Below are positions 1-8,856 of a stretch of DNA of 64,000 nucleotides, piece after piece (positions within the stretch are counted from its first letter, which is position 1; each line of letters opens with the position of its first letter). Source of the stretch: Prochlorococcus marinus (GTDB lineage Bacteria; Cyanobacteriota; Cyanobacteriia; PCC-6307; Cyanobiaceae). The notes beneath the pieces are model-generated. The model was not told where the DNA came from. It worked only from the letters and a program-made list of their open reading frames with translations, and made no database searches. Position numbers and translations under genes: made by a program. The DNA lies in NCBI RefSeq assembly GCF_001180305.1, contig NZ_CVSX01000042.1, positions 1 through 64,000 on the forward strand, written 5' to 3'.

Positions 1-1
1 T

Positions 2-556
2 TTTATTGTGGCAGCTTGCGAAAATATGATAAATGGATCTGCAGTACATCCTGGAGACGTAGTTAAAGCATCTAATGGTAAGACAATTGAAATAAATAAC
101 ACTGATGCAGAGGGTAGGCTGACCTTGGCTGATGCTTTAACTTACGCATCAAATTTAAAACCAGATACAATCATCGATCTTGCCACTTTAACAGGGGCAA
201 TTGTTGTTGCATTAGGAAATGATGTGGCTGGATTTTGGAGTAATAATAATGATTTAGCAAATGATCTAAAAACTGCATCATTCGATGCCGGAGAAGAATT
301 ATGGCAAATGCCTTTACAAAAATCTTATAAAGAAGGGTTAAAGTCTCATATAGCTGACATGAAAAATACAGGTCCTAGAGCAGGTGGTTCAATTACTGCT
401 GCTTTGTTTCTACAGGAATTCTTTCACGAAGATATAAAATGGGCTCATATTGATATTGCAGGCACTTGTTGGACTGATAAAAATAAGGGGATTAATCCAT
501 CAGGAGCAACAGGCTTTGGAGTTAAAACCCTCGTTCAATGGATTAAAAATAAATAA
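2..556 (+). CDS. pepA: Leucyl aminopeptidase PepA, C-terminal part (5' end outside window)
   Basis: M17-family leucyl aminopeptidase, a cytosolic two-metal exopeptidase that removes N-terminal residues from peptides. The reading frame is open to the left edge, so about 184 C-terminal residues are present and roughly 300 are missing upstream. The diagnostic NTDAEGRL motif, which supplies metal ligands and the catalytic Arg, is intact, as are AACENM and the [11 protein letters not shown] segment. The GTG at position 8 is internal, not a start. It converges on msrA 12 nt downstream. Identity is secure from the motifs. Confidence 0.95.
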   Translation, partial: FIVAACENMINGSAVHPGDVVKASNGKTIEINNTDAEGRLTLADALTYASNLKPDTIIDLATLTGAIVVALGNDVAGFWSNNNDLANDLKTASFDAGEELWQMPLQKSYKEGLKSHIADMKNTGPRAGGSITAALFLQEFFHEDIKWAHIDIAGTCWTDKNKGINPSGATGFGVKTLVQWIKNK

Positions 557-568
557 CTATATTAAAAA

Positions 569-1171
569 TCATTCAGACCAAAGATTTGTTGTTCTAGCGT
601 TAACCCCCCATAACTTATCCAATTTCTGATCTCTCCCACATGAGAATCTATAGAACTTATATTTTAATTCATTTCTCTCAGCAAAATCCTGATGATATTC
701 TTCAGCCAACCAAAATTGACCTTCTGACTTTAGTTCTACAGATATCTTTTCTAGTGGCACATGCAGTTCCTTAGAAGCCGAAAAAAGTGCATTTTCTGCA
801 TCACTTTTCTCGATTGAATCTTTGTAAAAGATTACTGGCCTGTAAGAATCTCCACGATCACAAAATTGTCCCTTACCATCGAGAGGATCAATATTTCTCA
901 AATATAGCCTGAGTATATCGGCTAAACTTAACAATTTGGAATCATAGTTAACCAAAACCACCTCTTGATGTCCTTCATGATTTTCGTAGGTAGGATTTTG
1001 TAAGTCTCCTCCTGAATAGCCACTTTGTACAGAATTGATCCCCTTTAATGACTCTAAATCATGTTCTAGGCACCAAAAACAACCTCCTGCAAGAATTAAT
1101 TCCTCTGCAAAAGTGTTTAAAGGGTTAATTAATATTGAAAAAGCAACTATTAGAGGTAAAAAATATTTCAT
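569..1171 (-). CDS. msrA: Peptide-methionine (S)-S-oxide reductase MsrA, exported form
   Basis: Repairs oxidised protein methionine (S-sulfoxide) with thiol reductant. The GGCFWC motif places the catalytic Cys at residue 31, followed by GHQEVV, YHQDF and a late resolving Cys in FSCGRD. Residues 1-22 are a hydrophobic signal-peptide-like segment ending TFAEE, so this copy probably acts in the periplasm or thylakoid lumen; that location is inferred. It lies 16 nt downstream of lpxB on the same strand and may share its transcript. Confidence 0.93.
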   Translation of the reverse strand: MKYFLPLIVAFSILINPLNTFAEELILAGGCFWCLEHDLESLKGINSVQSGYSGGDLQNPTYENHEGHQEVVLVNYDSKLLSLADILRLYLRNIDPLDGKGQFCDRGDSYRPVIFYKDSIEKSDAENALFSASKELHVPLEKISVELKSEGQFWLAEEYHQDFAERNELKYKFYRFSCGRDQKLDKLWGVNARTTNLWSE

Positions 1172-1187
1172 TTTTATATTATAAAGT

Positions 1188-2366
1188 TCAAATAATAGAA
1201 TTAATAATCTCTTTAGCAGCTCTTTGAACTACACCCTCTGTGCCCAATTCTTTTTTTAAAAAAGCATAGCCTTTATTTATTTTTATTTTTTCTGACTTCC
1301 TTTCAAGTATTTTGCAAGATTTATAAAAAATTTTCTTTTCGTCAAAGTCTCTTTGTACAAATTCAGGGATTATTAACTTATTAACCAACAAATTTACAGG
1401 AGAAATAAATCTTACTTTGAAATTAAGAATTTTTTTAGCAATAAAAGCAGTAACCCTACTTACTCTGTAACCAACAATCTGTGGAATTCCATATAAAGCT
1501 AATTCCATATTAACTGTCCCTGATTTACAAAGAGCAATTTTTGAAAGTGAATAAATATAAGGCTTTAATCTTGCGTTATCATTTTGAGAAATCACTTGTC
1601 CTTTAACTTGATATTTTATTAAAGCCTTTTTGAATCTTTCATCAAAAGCTTTCCTACAGGAGGGTATATAGACCACTAAACTTGGATATTTTTGTTGTAA
1701 TTTTCTAGCCACCAACATAAAAGTAGGTAATATATATTTCAATTCTTGAGGTCTTGATGCAGGCATTAAAAGTAATATGTTTTGATCTGGGCGAAGGCCT
1801 AGAACATATCTAGCATCTTTTTTTAGAGGAAGTTTTTTTGTTAAGTCAATCATTGGATGTCCAACCCATAGAACATTTCCACCCCTCTTTTTATAAAAAG
1901 CTGCTTCTTTCTTGAAAATCGCAAAAATTTTATCAGAAAAATTTATTAAATTTGTCGTGCTATTGTTCCCGACCCTCCAGGCCCATTCTTGAGGAGCAAT
2001 ATAGTAAAAAATTGGAATTTTAATCTTCGATTTTTTTAATTTATTTCCAATTTTTATATTGGGGCCCATGTAGTCAATCAAAATTAAACAATCTGGAGGA
2101 TATTTTTTTAATAATTTATAAAATCTTTTTTGAATTCTTATTGTTGGAATAATAAGTGGTAAAGCCTCCCAAATTCCTATTGCACTTATTGAGGTAGTAT
2201 CTTGAAGAATTTTTACACCTTCTTTCTTCATCCTTTCCCCACCTAATCCGCAAATTTCTAAATCTACAGATTTTCCTTTCGCTTCATCAAATAATGCTTT
2301 TGATATCAAACTTCCATGCAAATCTCCAGAGACTTCTCCAGTACTTATAAAGATCTTTTTTTTCAT
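1188..2366 (-). CDS. lpxB: Lipid-A-disaccharide synthase LpxB
   Basis: GT19 glycosyltransferase joining 2,3-diacylglucosamine-1-P and UDP-2,3-diacylglucosamine into the lipid A disaccharide at the inner membrane. The 392-aa length is normal. Family features are the N-terminal ISTGEVSGDLHG, the PEWAWR block, LLLMPASRPQE and the late CKSGTVNMELA donor-binding loop. It is last in the lpxC-fabZ-lpxA-lpxB run; its start overlaps the lpxA stop by 4 nt (ATGA), which implies translational coupling. Confidence 0.95.
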   Translation of the reverse strand: MKKKIFISTGEVSGDLHGSLISKALFDEAKGKSVDLEICGLGGERMKKEGVKILQDTTSISAIGIWEALPLIIPTIRIQKRFYKLLKKYPPDCLILIDYMGPNIKIGNKLKKSKIKIPIFYYIAPQEWAWRVGNNSTTNLINFSDKIFAIFKKEAAFYKKRGGNVLWVGHPMIDLTKKLPLKKDARYVLGLRPDQNILLLMPASRPQELKYILPTFMLVARKLQQKYPSLVVYIPSCRKAFDERFKKALIKYQVKGQVISQNDNARLKPYIYSLSKIALCKSGTVNMELALYGIPQIVGYRVSRVTAFIAKKILNFKVRFISPVNLLVNKLIIPEFVQRDFDEKKIFYKSCKILERKSEKIKINKGYAFLKKELGTEGVVQRAAKEIINSII

Positions 2367-3205
2367 AAATTAACTAAAGGCATTGGTCCTCGTCTTTCTT
2401 TAGAAATTGATTCTTTTAAAAAACTGCATAATTTGGAAGATGAAAAATCTAATTCTTCTTTCATTGCTTTTTCTAATGAATATGAAATCGGATCATTAGA
2501 TTTGAAGAGAAGATTCCAGGTTCTTTGGAGTAATTTTAAGTCAAAATTTTTGTTCCCCATTAAACCACTTCTTTTGATTCCAATCCTATTAAGGCCTCTC
2601 AATCTTCCAGGATGTCCTTCGGCCAAACAAAAAGGAGGTACGTCTCTATCCACTCTAGTCATTCCTCCAATCATCGCTAGATATCCAATATGTACAAATT
2701 GATGGATACCCAAACAGCCGCCAATTATAGCTTTATCTTCTACTTTTACATGCCCTGCGACTTGAACACTATTTGATAAAACAATTCCATTACCAAGTTC
2801 ACAATTATGACCTATATGACTGTAAGCCATTAACAAATTATCACTGCCTATAACAGTTTGTTCTCCTTCATCAGTTGCCTTATTAATAGTTACGCATTCT
2901 CTAAAAGTATTATTATCTCCAATAATAACTTCAGTAGCAGCTCCTTTATATTTTAGGTCTTGGGGATCCAGTCCAATAAATACATTTGGGAAAACTTTAT
3001 TATTACTACCAATTTTAGTTCTTCCTGTAATAACAGCATTTGGTCCAATTTCAGTTCCTTCCCCGATTATCACGTTAGGTCCGATAATGGCTCCTTGAGA
3101 AATTAAAACCCCATCATTTAATTCTGCACTGGGATCAACAAAAGCGTTTGGATGGACTGTTACACCACTTAAGCTTGACTTAAATTCAGTATTTTTATTC
3201 TCCAT
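2363..3205 (-). CDS. lpxA: UDP-N-acetylglucosamine acyltransferase LpxA
   Basis: First step of lipid A synthesis: transfer of a 3-hydroxyacyl chain from ACP to UDP-GlcNAc. Hexapeptide repeats (left-handed beta helix) fill residues ~15-190, followed by a helical C-terminal domain. The catalytic His lies in YSHIGHNC (H133 by this start). The ATG at 3205 is chosen because an AAGGA ribosome site lies just upstream; an in-frame TTG at 3217 would overlap fabZ. Its stop overlaps the lpxB start. Confidence 0.95.
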   Translation of the reverse strand: MENKNTEFKSSLSGVTVHPNAFVDPSAELNDGVLISQGAIIGPNVIIGEGTEIGPNAVITGRTKIGSNNKVFPNVFIGLDPQDLKYKGAATEVIIGDNNTFRECVTINKATDEGEQTVIGSDNLLMAYSHIGHNCELGNGIVLSNSVQVAGHVKVEDKAIIGGCLGIHQFVHIGYLAMIGGMTRVDRDVPPFCLAEGHPGRLRGLNRIGIKRSGLMGNKNFDLKLLQRTWNLLFKSNDPISYSLEKAMKEELDFSSSKLCSFLKESISKERRGPMPLVNL

Positions 3206-3209
3206 ATCC

Positions 3210-3650
3210 TTAATCAACTAGTGAGAACATTAATTCTCCAGCACAAACCAACTTCCCATCAACGTGTGCCTCGCCTTTAACCTTGCCAAATCTTTGTCTT
3301 TTAATACTTAGTAATTCACAAGAAATTATCAATTGATCTCCAGGTACAACAGGTTTCCTGAATTTAACATTATTGATTCCTGCAAAGACAAAAAGTCCTT
3401 TTGGCAGGTCGGGCATTTGGGTTACTATTATCCCCCCGACCTGTGCCATTGATTCAACAATAAGGACTCCAGGCATTAAGGGCCTTTCAGGAAAGTGTCC
3501 TTGAAATTGAGGCTCATTTATTGTGACATTTTTTACTGCAACAGCTCGCTCCCCTGGGATATGTTCTATGACTTTATCCACAAGAGCAAAAGGATATCTG
3601 TGAGGTAATAAACCTAGTATGTTCTCAGAGGTGAGTTGATTCTTTTCCAA
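3210..3650 (-). CDS. fabZ: (3R)-hydroxyacyl-ACP dehydratase FabZ
   Basis: Hot-dog-fold dehydratase of fatty-acid elongation. The catalytic pair is visible as H52 in [11 protein letters not shown] and E66 in VESMAQVGG. At 146 aa it is the normal length. It sits between lpxC and lpxA, a widespread bacterial arrangement that couples fatty acid and lipid A synthesis through the shared hydroxyacyl-ACP pool. It lies 17 nt from lpxC. Confidence 0.96.
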   Translation of the reverse strand: MEKNQLTSENILGLLPHRYPFALVDKVIEHIPGERAVAVKNVTINEPQFQGHFPERPLMPGVLIVESMAQVGGIIVTQMPDLPKGLFVFAGINNVKFRKPVVPGDQLIISCELLSIKRQRFGKVKGEAHVDGKLVCAGELMFSLVD

Positions 3651-3667
3651 AACAATTAATGATGAAG

Positions 3668-4504
3668 TTAATTTTTTAGCGATGAGGCCAATAAAGCATT
3701 TAAAGAATGTGATCCTTTATAAACTAATATTTGAGCCTTAGGTAACCCTACCAAAGCCAAGTCCCCAATTAGGTCTAAAATTTTATGTCTTATTGGTTCA
3801 TCATCAAATCTTAATGGTGGATTAACCCATCCATCACCATCACAAACAAGTGCATTTTCCAAACTTCCTCCTTTTATTAGTCCAAGTTCTCTTAATTCCT
3901 GGAATTGATCCTTAAAACCAAATGTTCTTGCTGGAGCAATCATTTCAACAAAGCATTTTGGATTCAAATCAACAACATAAGTTTGATTTCCAATTGCTTT
4001 ATAGGGAAAACTTATGGTGGATATAATTGTTATTTTTTCGGAGGGGGAAGCCACTATAACTGAGTCTTCCTTATTTAATATTATTGATTTATTTATTTCT
4101 TGAAAAAAATTATTTGGTTTAGGTGCCTTTTTTATCCCTACATCTTCAAAAGCTCTAACCCATTGAATTGCTGATCCATCAAGTAGCGGGATCTCTTTAC
4201 CATCAACCTCAATATGTATATAACTTAGCCCACACCCAGCCATAGCAGATAATAAATGTTCAATAGTATATAGATTTCTCCCTCCTAATTTAACAGCCGT
4301 ACAAAGCATTGTACTACCAATTAAATCTTGTGTTAGCTCAAAAATTTCGTTGGGCTTATCTCTAAAAGAAACATAATATCCTTCTTTTTCATAAGAAGAT
4401 ATTGTAACTCTTGTTTTTTCTCCACTATGAAGACCAATCCCTTCTCTGGAGATAACACCAGCCAAGGTATAGCAAGAATCGTAATTAGTTGGCCAAGAAA
4501 ACAC
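3668..4504 (-). CDS. lpxC: UDP-3-O-acyl-N-acetylglucosamine deacetylase LpxC
   Basis: Zn-dependent deacetylase, the committed step of lipid A synthesis. Predicted Zn ligands are H83 in the TIEHLLSAM motif and H240/D244 in [10 protein letters not shown]. The 278-aa length is slightly short for the family. The start codon is GTG and directly abuts the TAA stop of the upstream bamA gene, so translation is probably coupled. Confidence 0.94.
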   Translation of the reverse strand: MFSWPTNYDSCYTLAGVISREGIGLHSGEKTRVTISSYEKEGYYVSFRDKPNEIFELTQDLIGSTMLCTAVKLGGRNLYTIEHLLSAMAGCGLSYIHIEVDGKEIPLLDGSAIQWVRAFEDVGIKKAPKPNNFFQEINKSIILNKEDSVIVASPSEKITIISTISFPYKAIGNQTYVVDLNPKCFVEMIAPARTFGFKDQFQELRELGLIKGGSLENALVCDGDGWVNPPLRFDDEPIRHKILDLIGDLALVGLPKAQILVYKGSHSLNALLASSLKN

Positions 4505-6613
4505 TTAAAACTTCCATCCAACTCCAAGTGTATATCTCCAATCTCCACTTAAGTCCTTACTGGCAACATCTAATCTTAGTGGACCAATAGGCGTTTTTAC
4601 TCCAATTCCCCCTCCTAGAGAATAACCAGAACCTTGTTTTTGTAGTAGTTTACCAGGTTTACCTGGGACATCCTTTTGAGTTCCTAAATCACTACCTGCA
4701 TCAACAAATAAAGCTCCGGATATCATTTTCCAGACGGGAAATCTATACTCTACTGTACCCTCAACAAAATTTTTACTTACAGCTAAATCACAAGATCCCC
4801 AACCTCTAACAGATGATGTTCCACCCATACAAAAAGCTTCATAAGGAGGCAATTCTCCAAAAATAGTTCCAGCCTTAAATTGAAAAGCGAAGGTTTGAGG
4901 ACAATCTTCACTAGTTACATCGCTAGACTTACATGCTTTGGTTAAATTTAACAATTTTGTTGGAATAAAAAATGAATACGAAGCTCGCGTTCTATTGAAA
5001 GTTGGAGAGTTATTACCCATTGAAACAAATTGTTCACTCCCGAAAGTTAATTTATTTCCTTGAGTTGGATTTGCAGAATTATTTAAATTATTTCTTGATG
5101 TGCTGGCAATTACACTTAGCAACTCATTTTCTTCAGGGCATGAGCCGTCATTTGGAGTGAATCCAAGACAGATAATATCGCTTATGTTTCCTGTTGTTGG
5201 AGTCAAATCACCATAAGGTTTAATATTTCCACTACCATCGATCATCTTCACTTTCTTAAAATTCATTCCTGCAAGAACTTTCCACTTGGCAGCCTTAAAT
5301 GGATCCCCTCCATTAAGAGGCCTTGAAAAAGAAAATCCACCCCCAGTTTTTTCTAAAACTACTGATGAAAAAGTATCAGATGTTGTGGTATTAGTATCAT
5401 TTACAGCATATATCCTTCCATTATTTTCACTCTTAAACTCTTGTGGATAATCCCTACTCAGAAAAATATTTGTTCTAAAAGAAGTTTTATGTTTATCCCC
5501 TTTAATCCATGGATCAGTTATTGAAAAATTATAAGTTGTAGAATATTCTCCAAAATTAAGATTTAAATTTGTAGACCATGCTCTACCAAAAGCATTTGTT
5601 TCCTGTAAACCAATAGAAGCAAATATACCTGAACCAGTGCTATAACCAATACCACCTGTCAATGAACCTGTTCTTTGCTCACTCAAGTCTAAAAAGATTA
5701 TGACTTGACCAGGCTTTGAATTATCAGAACCAAGAGAAACTTGGACATCATCAAAAAGTGATGTGGCATAAAGTCTTTTTATGTCTTCTTCTAAAACTTT
5801 TCTATTAAATATTGTCCCTGGTTTTGTTTTTAGCTCTCTTTTTATGACCCATTCTTTTGTTTTTCCTTTTCTAGGTTTTCCATCAACCAAAGATTCTCCA
5901 TCAGCTCCTATAAATCTCAACTCAATATCAGATACAATGCCTTCAGAAATGTTAATTGTTACTATACCGTCTTCGGAGATTCTGTCAGGGCCAGTAATTC
6001 TAGCTAAAGAATATCCCTCATTTTCATAACGTTTTTTTATTAACTCTATCTTATTTTGAAATTCATTTAAGTTAAGAGTTGTTCCATAATAATTATCAAA
6101 AATGTCATCTATATATTGATTGGAAATTATGGAATTTGTTGATTCAAGTTTAACTTTTTTCAAAATAGGATTAGGCACCACATTGACAATTAATCTCACT
6201 CCTAATGGACCTTCTTGAGATTTTATTTTTACTCCAGAAAACCAACCACTTGCATATATAGCATTGATATCTCGATTTAGAATTTTATTATCAACAATAC
6301 TTCCTGGCTTAATGCTCATAGAATCATATGCAGCCAATTCGAGTTTTCTACCCTCAGGATGATTTTCCCAGCCCTCAATGATTATTTCTGAAATAAGAAC
6401 ACTTTCTTGGTTTTCTGCAATGAAAAAACTTTTCTCTTGTTTTGCATCAAACCAATTATTTTTAGAAATATCTATTTCTGAGGATATTAGAGATTGCCCA
6501 ACTTTATTTGGCAAATACTTAGCAGCTAGTTCAGAGTTATTTGATATCAAGATCAACTGAGAAAAAGCAATATTTGAAAAAACCTTTCCAAATTTTGATA
6601 GATGACTTTGCAT
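4505..6613 (-). CDS. bamA: BamA/Omp85-family outer-membrane assembly protein
   Basis: Outer-membrane beta-barrel insertase, related to Tic/Toc75 of plastids. The 702 residues comprise a short exported N-terminus, POTRA repeats at ~70-310 (for example ISEGIVSDIELRFIGADG), and a C-terminal 16-strand barrel domain with GGTSSVRGWGSCDL (the conserved VRGY/W region) and a terminal aromatic, GVGWKF. It heads the lpx operon, linking protein and lipid A export to the outer membrane. The signal-peptide cleavage site is unclear. Confidence 0.93.
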   Translation of the reverse strand: MQSHLSKFGKVFSNIAFSQLILISNNSELAAKYLPNKVGQSLISSEIDISKNNWFDAKQEKSFFIAENQESVLISEIIIEGWENHPEGRKLELAAYDSMSIKPGSIVDNKILNRDINAIYASGWFSGVKIKSQEGPLGVRLIVNVVPNPILKKVKLESTNSIISNQYIDDIFDNYYGTTLNLNEFQNKIELIKKRYENEGYSLARITGPDRISEDGIVTINISEGIVSDIELRFIGADGESLVDGKPRKGKTKEWVIKRELKTKPGTIFNRKVLEEDIKRLYATSLFDDVQVSLGSDNSKPGQVIIFLDLSEQRTGSLTGGIGYSTGSGIFASIGLQETNAFGRAWSTNLNLNFGEYSTTYNFSITDPWIKGDKHKTSFRTNIFLSRDYPQEFKSENNGRIYAVNDTNTTTSDTFSSVVLEKTGGGFSFSRPLNGGDPFKAAKWKVLAGMNFKKVKMIDGSGNIKPYGDLTPTTGNISDIICLGFTPNDGSCPEENELLSVIASTSRNNLNNSANPTQGNKLTFGSEQFVSMGNNSPTFNRTRASYSFFIPTKLLNLTKACKSSDVTSEDCPQTFAFQFKAGTIFGELPPYEAFCMGGTSSVRGWGSCDLAVSKNFVEGTVEYRFPVWKMISGALFVDAGSDLGTQKDVPGKPGKLLQKQGSGYSLGGGIGVKTPIGPLRLDVASKDLSGDWRYTLGVGWKF

Positions 6614-6659
6614 AGTTTTTTTGATTTACGTTAAATAAAGCATTTTTTATTGAATTGAT

Positions 6660-7388
6660 TTAAATGAAATTGTTTATTCTTCTGTTAATTTCACTATAAG
6701 CTTCAATAAGACCACCCAAATCATTTCTAAATCTATCTTTGTCTAGACTTATTATCATATCATTTTTCTGTTGAAGATCCCATAATCTACAATTGTCGGG
6801 ACTTATTTCATCCGCAAGAAGTATATTATTTTTAAAATCATAACCAAACTCCAACTTAAAATCTACTAACTGTAGCTGAATTTTTTTAAAAAAATTTTTT
6901 AAAATTGAGTTAATCTTTAAAGTAAGATCTATTATTAAATCTAAATCTTTAGAACTAAGAATCTTCATTAATTCAATCCTATCTCTTGTAATTAATGGAT
7001 CATTAAGTTCATCATTTTTAAGATAAATATCAATTAATGGCTTTGCCAAGACAGTTCTAGGTTTAATAGTTGTTTGTTTACACAAAGAACCATAAGCAAT
7101 ATTTCTAAGAACAATTTCTAAGGGGATTACTTTTATTTTTTTTGCAATCATTGTATTTTCATTTTTAAGCCTAAGAAAATGAGTTGGAATATTCTTTTTT
7201 TTAAGATGTTCAAAAATTCTTGCACTTATAAGGCAATTAAGCTTCCCCTTCCCTTCAAATTTAGCTTTTTTTAACGCATTAAAAGCTGTAGCATCATCTT
7301 TAAATTCAATTATTACTTTATCTGAATCATCATGAGAAAATACTTTTTTTGCTTTGCCTTCATAAATCAATTCATATTTTTTATTCAT
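6660..7388 (-). CDS. purC: SAICAR synthetase PurC
   Basis: Phosphoribosylaminoimidazole-succinocarboxamide synthase of purine biosynthesis (ATP, CAIR and Asp to SAICAR). The family start YEGKAKKVF, the RNIAYGSLCK block and the ADEISPDNCRLWD signature are all present. At 242 aa it is normal. It is divergent from purD, another purine gene, across a 132-nt spacer that probably holds both promoters. Confidence 0.96.
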   Translation of the reverse strand: MNKKYELIYEGKAKKVFSHDDSDKVIIEFKDDATAFNALKKAKFEGKGKLNCLISARIFEHLKKKNIPTHFLRLKNENTMIAKKIKVIPLEIVLRNIAYGSLCKQTTIKPRTVLAKPLIDIYLKNDELNDPLITRDRIELMKILSSKDLDLIIDLTLKINSILKNFFKKIQLQLVDFKLEFGYDFKNNILLADEISPDNCRLWDLQQKNDMIISLDKDRFRNDLGGLIEAYSEINRRINNFI

Positions 7389-7520
7389 TAACTTAAGACC
7401 TCATTTGATTACTAAAAGTACGATTTGTAATTAACATATTTATTAGAGATCAACTTTTAAATAGTTTATTTCATTTTAACTGATTATTGATCAAAACCTC
7501 ATAACCTCCACTACAAATTT

Positions 7521-8852
7521 ATGGGTATTAATTCAAAAAATTCTAAAAGTTTCAGTAGTTTAGAAAATGTTTTAATCATTGGGAATGGTGGCAGAGAAAA
7601 TGCTTTGGCATGGGCTATTCAAAAAAATGAATTAGTCAAAAAAGTTTATTTAAACCCAGGCAACGCAGGAACAGAAAGAATCAATAAGTGCGAAAGAATA
7701 AAAATTGACATAAACAATAAAAATGAATTTGTCGAAAAACTTAATTTCTTAAAAATAAGTCTAATTGTAATAGGGCCAGAAATACCTTTAGCAAATGGAT
7801 TAGCCGATTTTCTTCGAAAAAAAGATTATAAAGTATTTGGCCCTAACAGAGATGGAGCAAAGTTGGAATATAGTAAGTCTTGGGCTAAGGAATTTATGCA
7901 AGAAGCAAACATTCCAACTGCAAATTTTTGGAAAGTCAAAACTCTTGAAGAGGCCAAAAAAATTATCTATTCATCATCGACTCCACTTGTAGTTAAAGCA
8001 GATGGTCTAGCTTCAGGTAAAGGTGTTTTTGTTCCATCTTCAAAAGATGAGAGCTTTAGAGCGGCAGAATCAATCTTCAATGGTAAGTTTGGTAACTCTG
8101 GGAATATGGTTGTTTTAGAAGAAAAAATTGAGGGTCCGGAAGTTTCAATTTTTGCCCTATGTGATGGGAGAAAATACATACTTCTTCCAAGTGCACAAGA
8201 TCACAAACGCTTAAATGAGCAAGATAAGGGTCCAAATACAGGAGGAATGGGGGCTTATTCTCCTGCTCCACTTTTAACAGAAGATTACCTTGATAGGATC
8301 ATCAAAGAAATAATTCAACCTACAATAGATGAGCTTAATAAAAGAAATATAGATTACAAAGGCGTTATTTATTTTGGATTAATGATCACAAAATACGGGC
8401 CTAAAGTTATAGAATATAATTGTAGATTCGGAGATCCTGAATGCCAAACCATAATGCCTTTGATGGATCAAAATTTTGTATGTCTTTTAGAAAAATGTTC
8501 AATGGGAAATTTAATTGGTGATGAAAAAGTTAATATCTCTGATAAGGTAAGTGGTTGCGTAATTGCAACCTCTAAAGGCTACCCCAACGAATATAAAACT
8601 GGCTTCCCAATAAAAATAGGAAATATTGACTCTAATGATTGTCAAATTTTCGACTCGGGGACATCCTTAAGTAAAAATGGGGAATTACTTACTGATGGAG
8701 GGAGAGTCTTAAGTATTGTCTGTCAAGATAAAGATTTTGATATGGTTTTTGAGAAAGCATACAGAAATTTAAAAGAAATAAATTTTGATGGTATTTACTT
8801 TAGAAATGATATAGGTCATCAAGTGAGAAAAAAATTCAGGAAGGGGATTTAA
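7521..8852 (+). CDS. purD: Phosphoribosylamine-glycine ligase PurD
   Basis: ATP-grasp GAR synthetase of purine synthesis. N-terminal signature LIIGNGGRENALAW, ATP-grasp core VVKADGLASGKGVFVP, then GPNTGGMGAYSP and EYNCRFGDPECQ metal-binding motifs; 443 aa. The N-terminus carries a ~17-residue Ser/Asn-rich extension before the first strand, so a later start cannot be excluded. The histidine kinase gene begins 4 nt downstream. Confidence 0.96.
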   Translation: MGINSKNSKSFSSLENVLIIGNGGRENALAWAIQKNELVKKVYLNPGNAGTERINKCERIKIDINNKNEFVEKLNFLKISLIVIGPEIPLANGLADFLRKKDYKVFGPNRDGAKLEYSKSWAKEFMQEANIPTANFWKVKTLEEAKKIIYSSSTPLVVKADGLASGKGVFVPSSKDESFRAAESIFNGKFGNSGNMVVLEEKIEGPEVSIFALCDGRKYILLPSAQDHKRLNEQDKGPNTGGMGAYSPAPLLTEDYLDRIIKEIIQPTIDELNKRNIDYKGVIYFGLMITKYGPKVIEYNCRFGDPECQTIMPLMDQNFVCLLEKCSMGNLIGDEKVNISDKVSGCVIATSKGYPNEYKTGFPIKIGNIDSNDCQIFDSGTSLSKNGELLTDGGRVLSIVCQDKDFDMVFEKAYRNLKEINFDGIYFRNDIGHQVRKKFRKGI

Positions 8853-8856
8853 ACTT

